Source of the DNA: Parabacteroides sp. Marseille-P3160
Lineage (GTDB): Bacteria; Bacteroidota; Bacteroidia; Bacteroidales; Tannerellaceae
Length of the DNA stretch: 64,000 bases
Direction: 5' to 3'
Assembly: GCF_900162725.1 (NCBI RefSeq)
Contig: NZ_LT799418.1
Span: 4,281,054-4,345,053 of the forward strand
The position numbers and the translations under genes are program-made. Below, piece by piece: positions 29,080 through 36,076 of this stretch (the stretch's first letter is position 1; every line of letters starts with the position of its first letter). The notes under the pieces were generated by a model. The model saw only the letters and a program-made list of their open reading frames with translations, had not been told where the DNA came from and did no database searches.

Positions 29080-30165
29080 TTAATCCTTTATTTCATACAC
29101 AATAATGATAGGATTGTCATCCGGTTTTAAATCTTCTATTATTTCCTTTTGAAATGAAGATTTAAAACCATTCAGAACTAATTCCGATGAAACTTCTTCA
29201 ATAAGGTAATTATCGTTACCCCACCTTGGAAAGAACCTGAAATCTTTTATTAAGTCATTATTTATTGTACTGCAAATCGCATTTTTGCTGTTTCTATCAT
29301 AAATGCAATATTCCCTGTTTCCCTTTACATTGAGATCAAAAATGACATACTTGTTTGTGATATAAAAATTATCCTTTACAAGGAAGTCGAAATCTGTTTG
29401 AGTGATATCGTAGCTGTTTATATTATCACCCTTAGGTAATTTATCTTTCCCAAAATCAATGATATATTCTGTCTTTAATTTATTTTGGTTTATAGAATAA
29501 ATTGTATCGTTGTACCTTGGCGATAAATATACGACGCCGTTATTTTCATAAAATGAATTTACTCCCGCCCAATTGTAAGTGTGTTGCGTAAAGTTTCTCG
29601 GTAAGAATTGATTTATCGTTTTACCATTCTCGTCAACGACGATATATTGATAATCATTCTTTCTCCCGGATGGTTCATTGTAAATCCAATAGTTTCCATT
29701 ATGGAATACGAATTTACTCCCGAACGTAGAATACTTATTTTGTTCAATGAAATTAAAATCTTTGTCATATTGAATGATCGTCTGTTTAGCAAAATCCAAA
29801 ATGAACGATTTGTATTTACTAATATAAAAATCCATCAAACGAACATATTCACCTGGTCCACCACCGATTCTTTTAATTTTTTTGTACAAGCTCCCGTCGT
29901 TGTTGAAAATAAAAAGACAATTGCCTGGTAGATCAAATAGATATAATTGGCCTTTAATATATTGGACTTTGCCGATCTGAGAGATTAACAAATCACTATT
30001 GGTCTCAAGTTTAATCACCTTGATCTCTTTGATAAAAGAAGATGCGTTAATTGTCGTATCATTCCGGCTTACTTTTATGAGCATGTCCGGTTGTCCCTTT
30101 TGTGAGGTCGTACATGATTGAAGAAAAACAGTAAATAGAAATAAACATGACGTTAATGCTTTCAT
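29080..30165 (-). CDS. 6-bladed beta-propeller lipoprotein (propeller 3)
   Basis: 361 residues. Lipoprotein signal LQSC (Cys18) then TTSQKGQ. Family features: IKVIKLETNSDLLISQIGKVQY, LYLFDLPGNCLFIFNNDGSLY, the turn GGGPGEYVRL, the middle blade YVIFDLNVKGNREYCIYDR, and the ending DDNPIIIVYEIKD. A full consensus promoter lies directly upstream (30182-30212), so this gene may start a separate transcript covering propellers 3, 2 and 1. A 59-codon fragment resembling its middle blades lies just upstream. Confidence 0.87.
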   Translation of the reverse strand: MKALTSCLFLFTVFLQSCTTSQKGQPDMLIKVSRNDTTINASSFIKEIKVIKLETNSDLLISQIGKVQYIKGQLYLFDLPGNCLFIFNNDGSLYKKIKRIGGGPGEYVRLMDFYISKYKSFILDFAKQTIIQYDKDFNFIEQNKYSTFGSKFVFHNGNYWIYNEPSGRKNDYQYIVVDENGKTINQFLPRNFTQHTYNWAGVNSFYENNGVVYLSPRYNDTIYSINQNKLKTEYIIDFGKDKLPKGDNINSYDITQTDFDFLVKDNFYITNKYVIFDLNVKGNREYCIYDRNSKNAICSTINNDLIKDFRFFPRWGNDNYLIEEVSSELVLNGFKSSFQKEIIEDLKPDDNPIIIVYEIKD

Positions 30166-30181
30166 AATAATTGTTTTATGG

Positions 30182-30212
30182 CAAAAGTATTACTCTAATG
30201 ATGTTTCACAAA
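30182..30212 (-). promoter_or_regulatory. Promoter for propeller 3
   Basis: On the minus strand: -33 TTTG (30209-30212), 19 bp spacer, -7 TACTTTTG (30182-30189), a perfect Bacteroidetes consensus. The ATG at 30165 lies 16 bp after the -7 box, giving a very short leader. It suggests the downstream propellers can be transcribed apart from the rest of the cluster. Confidence 0.65.
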
Positions 30213-30312
30213 AATACTCTTGTGGTTACCAACAGTATAATATTATTATCTCCTATAGTATGTGCGTATTCTTTCAAGATCTCTATTTATTTATCGATAC
30301 ATGTGTTATAGT

Positions 30313-30492
30313 TTAATTCCGAGCATTTGAATGATAGTATTTTTTACTATTGATATCATAAATACAAATTTGGTAATTAGCATTACCAGAGGGAATCCAG
30401 TTATTTACCATATAGATATATGGTTCATTATATTTCATATTTTGTATCCAGAAATCTTTCATCTCTATTGTTTCAATATCGCTCCTTTTCAT
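30313..30492 (-). pseudogene. 59-codon fragment of a propeller gene
   Basis: A short frame from ATG 30492 to TAA 30313. Its sequence YIYMVNNWIPSGNANYQICI followed by YDINSKK lines up with the middle blade of the neighbouring propeller 3 (YVIFDLNVKGNREYCIYDR). It has no signal peptide, no N-terminal blades and no DNPxLIxY ending. It lies 10 bp after the stop of propeller 4. I read it as a leftover piece of a sixth propeller; a small functional protein is less likely. Confidence 0.55.
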
Positions 30493-30502
30493 TATGAATG
30501 TT

Positions 30503-31696
30503 TTAGTTAAACGTTTTTTTCAAGGTGTAGAATATTAATACAGGATTCGAGTCTTCCTGTGAACCAATGACTTCATCAATCTCTTTTATCAAAGAATTTC
30601 GAGGATTATTCTTTTTATATTTAAAAAAATCACCTTGTTTTATTATACTTAAAATTTTAGAATCCTTTTTATCTGTTTTATATTCAACAGGGATGAAAGC
30701 AATTCCATTTGCATCTTTATTAAAAAGACAAAGTTCTGCTTTTTTGCTTTTCTCGTTAAAAAGACACATAGTCGTGCCATTCAGACTACAAGAAAAGGAG
30801 AAAATAAGAATATTTTCCACTTTATAGAAACTGTTTAGATGAGTAGCAATCTCTCTTTTTTTCAATAGACTCATATAGCGTTGAACATTTTCTTCAGATG
30901 TATTTCCGTCAATGAATTTATCCTCTTGTCCTTTGAATATGATTTTATATTGGGGAATGATTTGTTGTTTTTCTTCATCATATGAATAGATATAATAGCT
31001 GAGTAATGGTAATATATATAGTTTTTCTCCATAGGTGGAGAAAATATTCTGGATATTCATAGCGTATCTTCGTCCGGTCATATATTGATTAATAGGTAGA
31101 TATTCATCAATTATTTCAAATTGTTTATTGCAGATTAAGAGATTATTTAACAGCATTTTACTTTTACCTTTTTTACTGGCACCATTCCCTAAGTAAAATA
31201 ACCAATTTCCATTTTTTAACCTTGTGAAATTACAACCCACTGGAACATCATATTTAGCTATGAAGTTTGCTTGTAAATCGTAATGTAACAGTTTGCCTTG
31301 AATTCCATCATAAAGAAATAATCCGTCGTTTTCAATATAGAAATCATTGAGATAAAGATACTCCTTAGGACCGGCTCCTTTTGTCCGGATAGAATAAAGG
31401 AAGCTTCCTTGTGAATTAAAAACTACTAAACATGCCTGATTAGAATCCAATATATAGATCCGGCCTTTATGAATTTCTATTTTACTGATATGGGATATAA
31501 GAGATTTATCCGTTTGCTCTAAGTAAATAAATGAATCATAATTAAAAAAGTCCTCGACTTTCTTATTCCAAGACTGATTTAAATCTATATTTAACGGTAG
31601 GACATCGGTCTCATTCGTTTCTTTCTTCTTTTTTGAAGAACAACTCTCAAAAAGCAGGATGCAGATAAATAGAACACAAAATGTTTTTTTCATCAC
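30503..31696 (-). CDS. 6-bladed beta-propeller lipoprotein (propeller 4)
   Basis: 397 residues. The signal ends FESC (Cys19) followed by SSKKKKETNE; the run of lysines argues against surface export. Family features: FIYLEQTDKSLISHISKIEIH, IYILDSNQACLVVFNSQGSF, the turn GAGPKEYLYL, and the ending EDSNPVLIFYTL. It starts 44 bp after the small NVEALA-like gene at 31741-31890. The pair repeats the arrangement of the NVEALA gene and propeller at 32104-33638, suggesting duplication of a two-gene unit. Confidence 0.86.
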   Translation of the reverse strand: MMKKTFCVLFICILLFESCSSKKKKETNETDVLPLNIDLNQSWNKKVEDFFNYDSFIYLEQTDKSLISHISKIEIHKGRIYILDSNQACLVVFNSQGSFLYSIRTKGAGPKEYLYLNDFYIENDGLFLYDGIQGKLLHYDLQANFIAKYDVPVGCNFTRLKNGNWLFYLGNGASKKGKSKMLLNNLLICNKQFEIIDEYLPINQYMTGRRYAMNIQNIFSTYGEKLYILPLLSYYIYSYDEEKQQIIPQYKIIFKGQEDKFIDGNTSEENVQRYMSLLKKREIATHLNSFYKVENILIFSFSCSLNGTTMCLFNEKSKKAELCLFNKDANGIAFIPVEYKTDKKDSKILSIIKQGDFFKYKKNNPRNSLIKEIDEVIGSQEDSNPVLIFYTLKKTFN

Positions 31697-31740
31697 TATT
31701 TTGTTTGGTTAATGAATGATAATAAGGGGATGCCCAAAGT

Positions 31741-31890
31741 TCAATATGCATTTATGGAACTTTCTTGACAATCTGATCTTGTTGAATCAAGCTTTAAAAT
31801 TGAGATTTCCTGTGAGTTCAGATTTACATTAAAAGCTGTCAATGCGGCAATTGCTAAAACGGCGAGACTGCCAAAAATTTTCTTTTTCAT
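31741..31890 (-). CDS. NVEALA-family small secreted protein, degenerate copy
   Basis: 49 residues from ATG 31890 to TGA 31741. The leader MKKKIFGSLAVLAIAALTAF followed by NVNLNSQE is the characteristic start of the Bacteroidetes NVEALA family (PF14055-like). After it, the usual SLANVEALA motif and the paired-cysteine tail are missing: the rest (ISILKLDSTRSDCQESSINA) is short and unlike the family. It therefore looks like a decayed or truncated member, although leader and spacing to propeller 4 are kept. The hydrophobic leader predicts export. The family has no function I can name with confidence. Confidence 0.6.
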   Translation of the reverse strand: MKKKIFGSLAVLAIAALTAFNVNLNSQEISILKLDSTRSDCQESSINAY

Positions 31891-31933
31891 TTTTGAGTAA
31901 TTTAAACCGTTAATTAATAATTGAATTTCTTTT

Positions 31934-32024
31934 GTTTCGTATTTATCCTTTCAACGGAACGAAATCAACTGATTTCAAGATTTAATTTCTACTTTTGCCC
32001 GGCATCCTCCTTTCTTTTAGGAGG
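31934..32024 (-). repeat. Leader repeat, copy 1 (two hairpins and conserved core)
   Basis: It lies in the 406-bp space between propeller 5 and propeller 4, upstream of the small gene at 31741. It holds hairpin A (31934-31960, GTTTCGT/ACGGAAC, 13-base loop), a 27-base core (31971-31997) identical to copy 2, and hairpin B (32006-32024, CCTCCT/AGGAGG). Copy 2 lies in front of the other NVEALA gene at 33676-33771. The stems differ in sequence between copies yet remain paired. Confidence 0.65.
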
Positions 32025-32103
32025 GGGCGGGGGAAATTTCAAAGAATCCCGGTTGTTACAGTATCACCTTCTTTCTGTTTTGTCTGGCAAAACTTCTGAT
32101 AGT

Positions 32104-33282
32104 TTATGTAGTATGATAAATCCATTTATAAAATATTAATACTGGGTTGTCCTCTTTTTCAACCGACTTGGAAATTTCATGTATCCATCCCGGAACTTTT
32201 TTATTCCTTTTAAGTATAAACTCGAAGCTTTCTGCATTTACAATTGTAGCGAATTGATAGACAGGCGCGTCCGATAAATAAATAATAGGTATTATGTACA
32301 ATCCGTTTTTATCCGACTTAAATTTACCGATATAGACTGGCGTTTCATTTACTTTTGAAATAATGTAATTTCCCTGATTTTGATAATCATAAGACACAAA
32401 CAGATAATCGCCAAACATACAGAAATGATATAGGCTTGAAACTGCCTCCCCTAACCGTACTCTTTCCATATATTCATTTGCCTCTTTCGCCGAAGATTGA
32501 AGAGGAAGCCTTTTTTGCCCAAAGTCATATCTGACAAAGGGGTTTAGACATCCATTTTCTTGTATGGCATAAATAGTATCATTAAATGTACTAGTTGTGT
32601 ATATTTTCCCACCATAGCTGTAAAAAGAAGATTTCCCATAACCATAAGTATAGCTATAACCTTTTAAATGCTTATTAAACGGAATGGCCTGGCAGATAAA
32701 CCGGCCATTTTGGAAACAATGGTAGTTGTAACAGGTTTCTGCGGAATTGTTACTCGAACCATTTTGGAGATTTATAGCAAACCTGCCTTGAGATAGTAAC
32801 TTGAATGAATTTGTTTGTACAGGAATTTTAATAGTTTCCAAAAAAACACCTTTTTCATTGTATTTTATAATTTTACTTCCGGAAAAATCACATACATAGA
32901 TATCGCCATTATCATCCACCTCCATATCGTTTGCGCCTATATATTCCGTCCCTGATTGCCCTTTATGGTTAAAACTTCGAATGAATTTTCCGGTAAAGTC
33001 AAATAAGAGAATTGATTGCGATCGATCCAGAATATAATACTTACTATTTCTTAATTGGAGTTTTTCTATTTTTGAGATTAATGAACTGTCCGTCGTTTGA
33101 AGAATAACATGATGTGAATATTCGAAAAAATCATCAAAATCCAGCTTTTGATCGAGGTTATGAATGTTTACTGTTATGTTTCTTGTTTCTTGTATTTCAC
33201 TTTCTTGGTTATTAGAATTATTTTGACAGGAATAAAAAATAAAAGAAAACAGGAAAAATGTTTTAAGTGTTTTTTGTAGCAT
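32104..33282 (-). CDS. 6-bladed beta-propeller lipoprotein (propeller 5)
   Basis: 392 residues. Lipoprotein signal FYSC (Cys19) then QNNSNNQESE. Family features: HHVILQTTDSSLISKIEKLQL, YYILDRSQSILLFDFTGKFIR, a variant turn GQSGTEYIGA in place of GxGPxEY, blade DIYVCDFSGSKIIKYNEKGVF, and the ending EKEDNPVLIFYKW. It follows the NVEALA gene at 33375-33638 by 92 bp. It is the first propeller of the array in transcription order. The variant turn marks it as the most diverged of the five. Confidence 0.86.
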   Translation of the reverse strand: MLQKTLKTFFLFSFIFYSCQNNSNNQESEIQETRNITVNIHNLDQKLDFDDFFEYSHHVILQTTDSSLISKIEKLQLRNSKYYILDRSQSILLFDFTGKFIRSFNHKGQSGTEYIGANDMEVDDNGDIYVCDFSGSKIIKYNEKGVFLETIKIPVQTNSFKLLSQGRFAINLQNGSSNNSAETCYNYHCFQNGRFICQAIPFNKHLKGYSYTYGYGKSSFYSYGGKIYTTSTFNDTIYAIQENGCLNPFVRYDFGQKRLPLQSSAKEANEYMERVRLGEAVSSLYHFCMFGDYLFVSYDYQNQGNYIISKVNETPVYIGKFKSDKNGLYIIPIIYLSDAPVYQFATIVNAESFEFILKRNKKVPGWIHEISKSVEKEDNPVLIFYKWIYHTT

Positions 33283-33374
33283 AAGAAAATAATTTAAAGT
33301 GATATTTGTAGTATTAATTGCTTCGAAATAAATATCTGAGAATATCTATATTCCCAGATATCTATGAATTCATT

Positions 33375-33638
33375 TTAACATTCTAAAGAACCTTTGCCTT
33401 CGCAAATCGTAACAGTTACTTTCTTATATGTTTGTGATTGATCATCCCAAACTTCAATTATATCAGTTCTTTTTGTTTCATAAAGACGATCTTCTCCATT
33501 CTCATTTTACGCAAGTGCTTCCAGATTTGCTAAGCTTATGTTGGATAAACGCTCTTCTTGTGCATTCAGATTTACATTAAACGCTGCCACAGCAGCTATT
33601 GCTAAAACAGCGATACCGCCAACAATTTTCTTTTTCAT
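33375..33638 (-). pseudogene. NVEALA-family small secreted protein with in-frame stop
   Basis: From ATG 33638: MKKKIVGGIAVLAIAAVAAF, then NVNLNAQEERLSNISLANLE-ALA, a good NVEALA-family leader and core. The next codon is TAA (33507-33509). The same frame then continues for 43 codons, NENGEDRLYETKRTD onward, ending VTVTICEGKGSLEC and TAA at 33375. The C-x-G-x-GS-x2-C tail is what full-length members carry, so the first TAA looks like a point mutation in an 87-codon gene. The alternative is that the 43-residue peptide ending in NLEALA is the real product. Export is expected from the leader. Confidence 0.68.
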
Positions 33639-33675
33639 AATAAAAAAAATTTAATAGTGAATAACTTTGTTTTTT

Positions 33676-33771
33676 ATTCTGTATTTATCATTTCAACAGA
33701 ACAAAATCTGACGAGATTTCAAGATTTAATTTCTACTTTTGTCGCGCATCTCCTTTCTTTTTAGAAGGGAG
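33676..33771 (-). repeat. Leader repeat, copy 2 (two hairpins and conserved core)
   Basis: Lies 38 bp before the NVEALA ATG at 33638. Hairpin A (33676-33702, TTCTGT/ACAGAA, 13-base loop with the same ATTTATCnTTTCA as copy 1), the 27-base core identical to copy 1 (33715-33741), and hairpin B (33750-33771, CTCCTTTC/GAAGGGAG, 6-base loop, one wobble). The remaining space to the transglutaminase-like gene stop (33890) contains another imperfect hairpin near 33782-33817 with no evident T-run. Confidence 0.65.
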
Positions 33772-33889
33772 TGAGGGCGGGTGGCATTGTCTCTGTTTTC
33801 GGCGGCGACAATTGCCCGTCCTTTTTCCCTTGTTGTTTTAAACTAAATGGGTAATAAGTAAAAAACGTCAACCCAATTCTTGTTTTATC

Positions 33890-35926
33890 TTACAACCATA
33901 TTTGTTTCCCGTTTTCATAGGTAAAAGGCCTGTGTTCTTTACCTCTCGTATGATTATGAATCCGTAATAAAGCATCTTTAGGTATATTCTTATAAATAAG
34001 AGTATGATCTTCCCTCCCCACTTGTTTCCCTAATGAAATCCAGCCCCCTTTCCAATAAAATAATTCATAGAGTTCACCTGAGACAATCCCATTATCATCG
34101 CTTCTTGGACTAAATTTTATTCGATTGATCCGGTAAGGTTTTCCAAAGTCGAAACCAATATATGTCTCTTCCTGAGGAATACTAAAAAAATAACTCACCC
34201 GATCTCCATCTATCGCTTTTTCACGGTTATATTGATGAAAGCTCCTATTACCTATCATTTTTCCGGTTAATTTTACATCTACTCCATTGTCATCTTTACC
34301 CCAAAATTCCAATTCGGCAATGAACCGGTGCATCTCTCTATCAAATTTGTAAATGGCATAACGGGAAGGCATCGTTTGTTTTATTTCAATGTTTTGTTCA
34401 TAAAAAGGTATTTTGTCTATTTCATAAATAGTCGTTGTATCGGACATGTCTGCTTTATTTGCTGTTTGAAATTTGCATCCCACCATATTCTTTGCATAAT
34501 ATAGCGTATGCCCGCGGTAGGGTACCTTGTTGTATAAAATGATATCTTGATGAGGTGAAAGATTGCCTGTCAATAATCTGGCATCACCATTCTCTGTCAG
34601 GATAAATGGAATGCCGGCCGGAACAATTTTCCCTTCCATATAATAAGCCGGCAAATAAAGTATATTAACACCCATATCCTTAAAGGTCACTTTATTTCTT
34701 TTAGTTTTACCCCAAGCAACAGGAGTCCAGCCCTGTTCATTAGGACTGTAGCAGCATAAATAGGCATATTTTGAATTCGTTTTAATATTCCATAAATCAA
34801 CATTTATGTTTGTTGATTGGATGTAATGAGAGGTTATATCTTTTAAGCCGGGATTTTTAAAAAATGGTGGGATCTCTTCTGTCGCATTATAAAACAAGCC
34901 GGATTCTTGTATGGCATAACAATCTCTGAAGACCTTTGGAATGGTACGGCAGTTTTGTATAGATATTTTTGAAGAAATAGTATCTGAATCTGAAAAACTA
35001 TATTTAAACCAAAACATATCGTTAACGGTTTCTTCTAACGTATTTGTATATTTTATTTGTGTATTATTGTATAATGCCTTAACGGTATCGCCAATGATTT
35101 CTGTCCAAAAATGACGATCATTTGAATTTCCCCACAGAGGGACCATGTTAATAACGGCAGGTACAGACATTGAACGTAGAGCGGTTACACAAATGCAATT
35201 TATATCATAACACTCTCCTAATTTTGTTTTAATTGCATTTTGAATACTCATTGGGGTTAAAAAGGGGTAAAATTCTCTGAAAAAGGTTCCATCAGCAGTA
35301 TAATCACCTTTGATATTAGCCTCAATATATTCACTCATCTTTGCTTTTGTCTTGCATGGCAAGGATTCAGTCAATTTATTGTAAAAGTTCTCAAAATACG
35401 GATATGCATCTTCCCAATATGTATTTCCTGATTTATAGGGCAAAATGTAATTGCAAAACAGATCAAAATCAATATCCTTAGCCCAAGGATGTCTTTTCCA
35501 TGCATCAAATGAGCGGTCTATATGATTTATAAGGAATTGAGCGGAAATTCGAGTCAAGTCAGAGGAATAGGTTGGCGTAGGTTTTATTTGATCTGAATAA
35601 TTATCCCGAACGCTATCGCAGACTATATATAATCCTTCTTCTCCATAGCGTCCCTTTTTGATTCTATAATCTTCCAATGCATCATAATACGGTTGATTTG
35701 AAGACATCGACTCACTATCAAGACTATATTTATAAATCATATTTTCAATTAAAAATTTAGCAGCCTTGAGCTTTAGTAGATCTTGAGCATTAGAATAATG
35801 TTTTAGAACTGTTTCTAATTCCGCCTGATTATTACCGGATAAAGCTAAGCTTTGGTCTATTTTTGAAGTTTTAGAGCAAGCTGAAATAAGTAAAAGGAAG
35901 AATAATATTAAATATTGTATTTTCAT
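33890..35926 (-). CDS. Lipoprotein with transglutaminase-like domain and C-terminal discoidin-like domain
   Basis: 678 residues from the ATG at 35926, chosen because it gives a clean lipoprotein signal LISAC (Cys17); an upstream in-frame ATG would add 12 residues. The post-Cys SKTSKIDQ is not acidic. The middle has a transglutaminase/protease-like core: LGECYDINCICVTALRSMSVPA (cited in part; Cys239) and NDRHFWTEI (His272), with a likely Asp nearby. Residues about 545-678 resemble an F5/8-type C domain (YIGFDFGKPYRINRIKFS). In this superfamily Cys-His-Asp proteins cleave or cross-link peptides or amides. It lies between GH99-like paralogue 3 and the NVEALA/propeller array. Function unknown. 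Confidence 0.78.
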   Translation of the reverse strand: MKIQYLILFFLLLISACSKTSKIDQSLALSGNNQAELETVLKHYSNAQDLLKLKAAKFLIENMIYKYSLDSESMSSNQPYYDALEDYRIKKGRYGEEGLYIVCDSVRDNYSDQIKPTPTYSSDLTRISAQFLINHIDRSFDAWKRHPWAKDIDFDLFCNYILPYKSGNTYWEDAYPYFENFYNKLTESLPCKTKAKMSEYIEANIKGDYTADGTFFREFYPFLTPMSIQNAIKTKLGECYDINCICVTALRSMSVPAVINMVPLWGNSNDRHFWTEIIGDTVKALYNNTQIKYTNTLEETVNDMFWFKYSFSDSDTISSKISIQNCRTIPKVFRDCYAIQESGLFYNATEEIPPFFKNPGLKDITSHYIQSTNINVDLWNIKTNSKYAYLCCYSPNEQGWTPVAWGKTKRNKVTFKDMGVNILYLPAYYMEGKIVPAGIPFILTENGDARLLTGNLSPHQDIILYNKVPYRGHTLYYAKNMVGCKFQTANKADMSDTTTIYEIDKIPFYEQNIEIKQTMPSRYAIYKFDREMHRFIAELEFWGKDDNGVDVKLTGKMIGNRSFHQYNREKAIDGDRVSYFFSIPQEETYIGFDFGKPYRINRIKFSPRSDDNGIVSGELYELFYWKGGWISLGKQVGREDHTLIYKNIPKDALLRIHNHTRGKEHRPFTYENGKQIWL

Positions 35927-36076
35927 ACGAATATTGACTTTATAGGTGGGCCTGGAACTCAATGTACGTTTTATTGGACTAAGGCCGATCTTTGATTCAT
36001 CGCCTTTGATGTAGATAGTTATTTACATGCTCGTTTCATAATTGATCTAATATATAACTAATAATAAGCATATTAA

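Noticed and set aside
11316..33509. Reassignment of TAA as a sense codon, suggested by two in-frame TAA codons
   Set aside because: TAA ends many intact genes in this window at the expected C-terminus (for example the first SusC at 2254), so it is an ordinary stop here.
33734..33741. Plus-strand TACTTTTG in the NVEALA leader as a promoter for an antisense RNA
   Set aside because: Matches a -7 box and is conserved in both copies, but no -33 TTTG lies 19-21 bp upstream and no gene or terminator follows; the core may be conserved for another reason.
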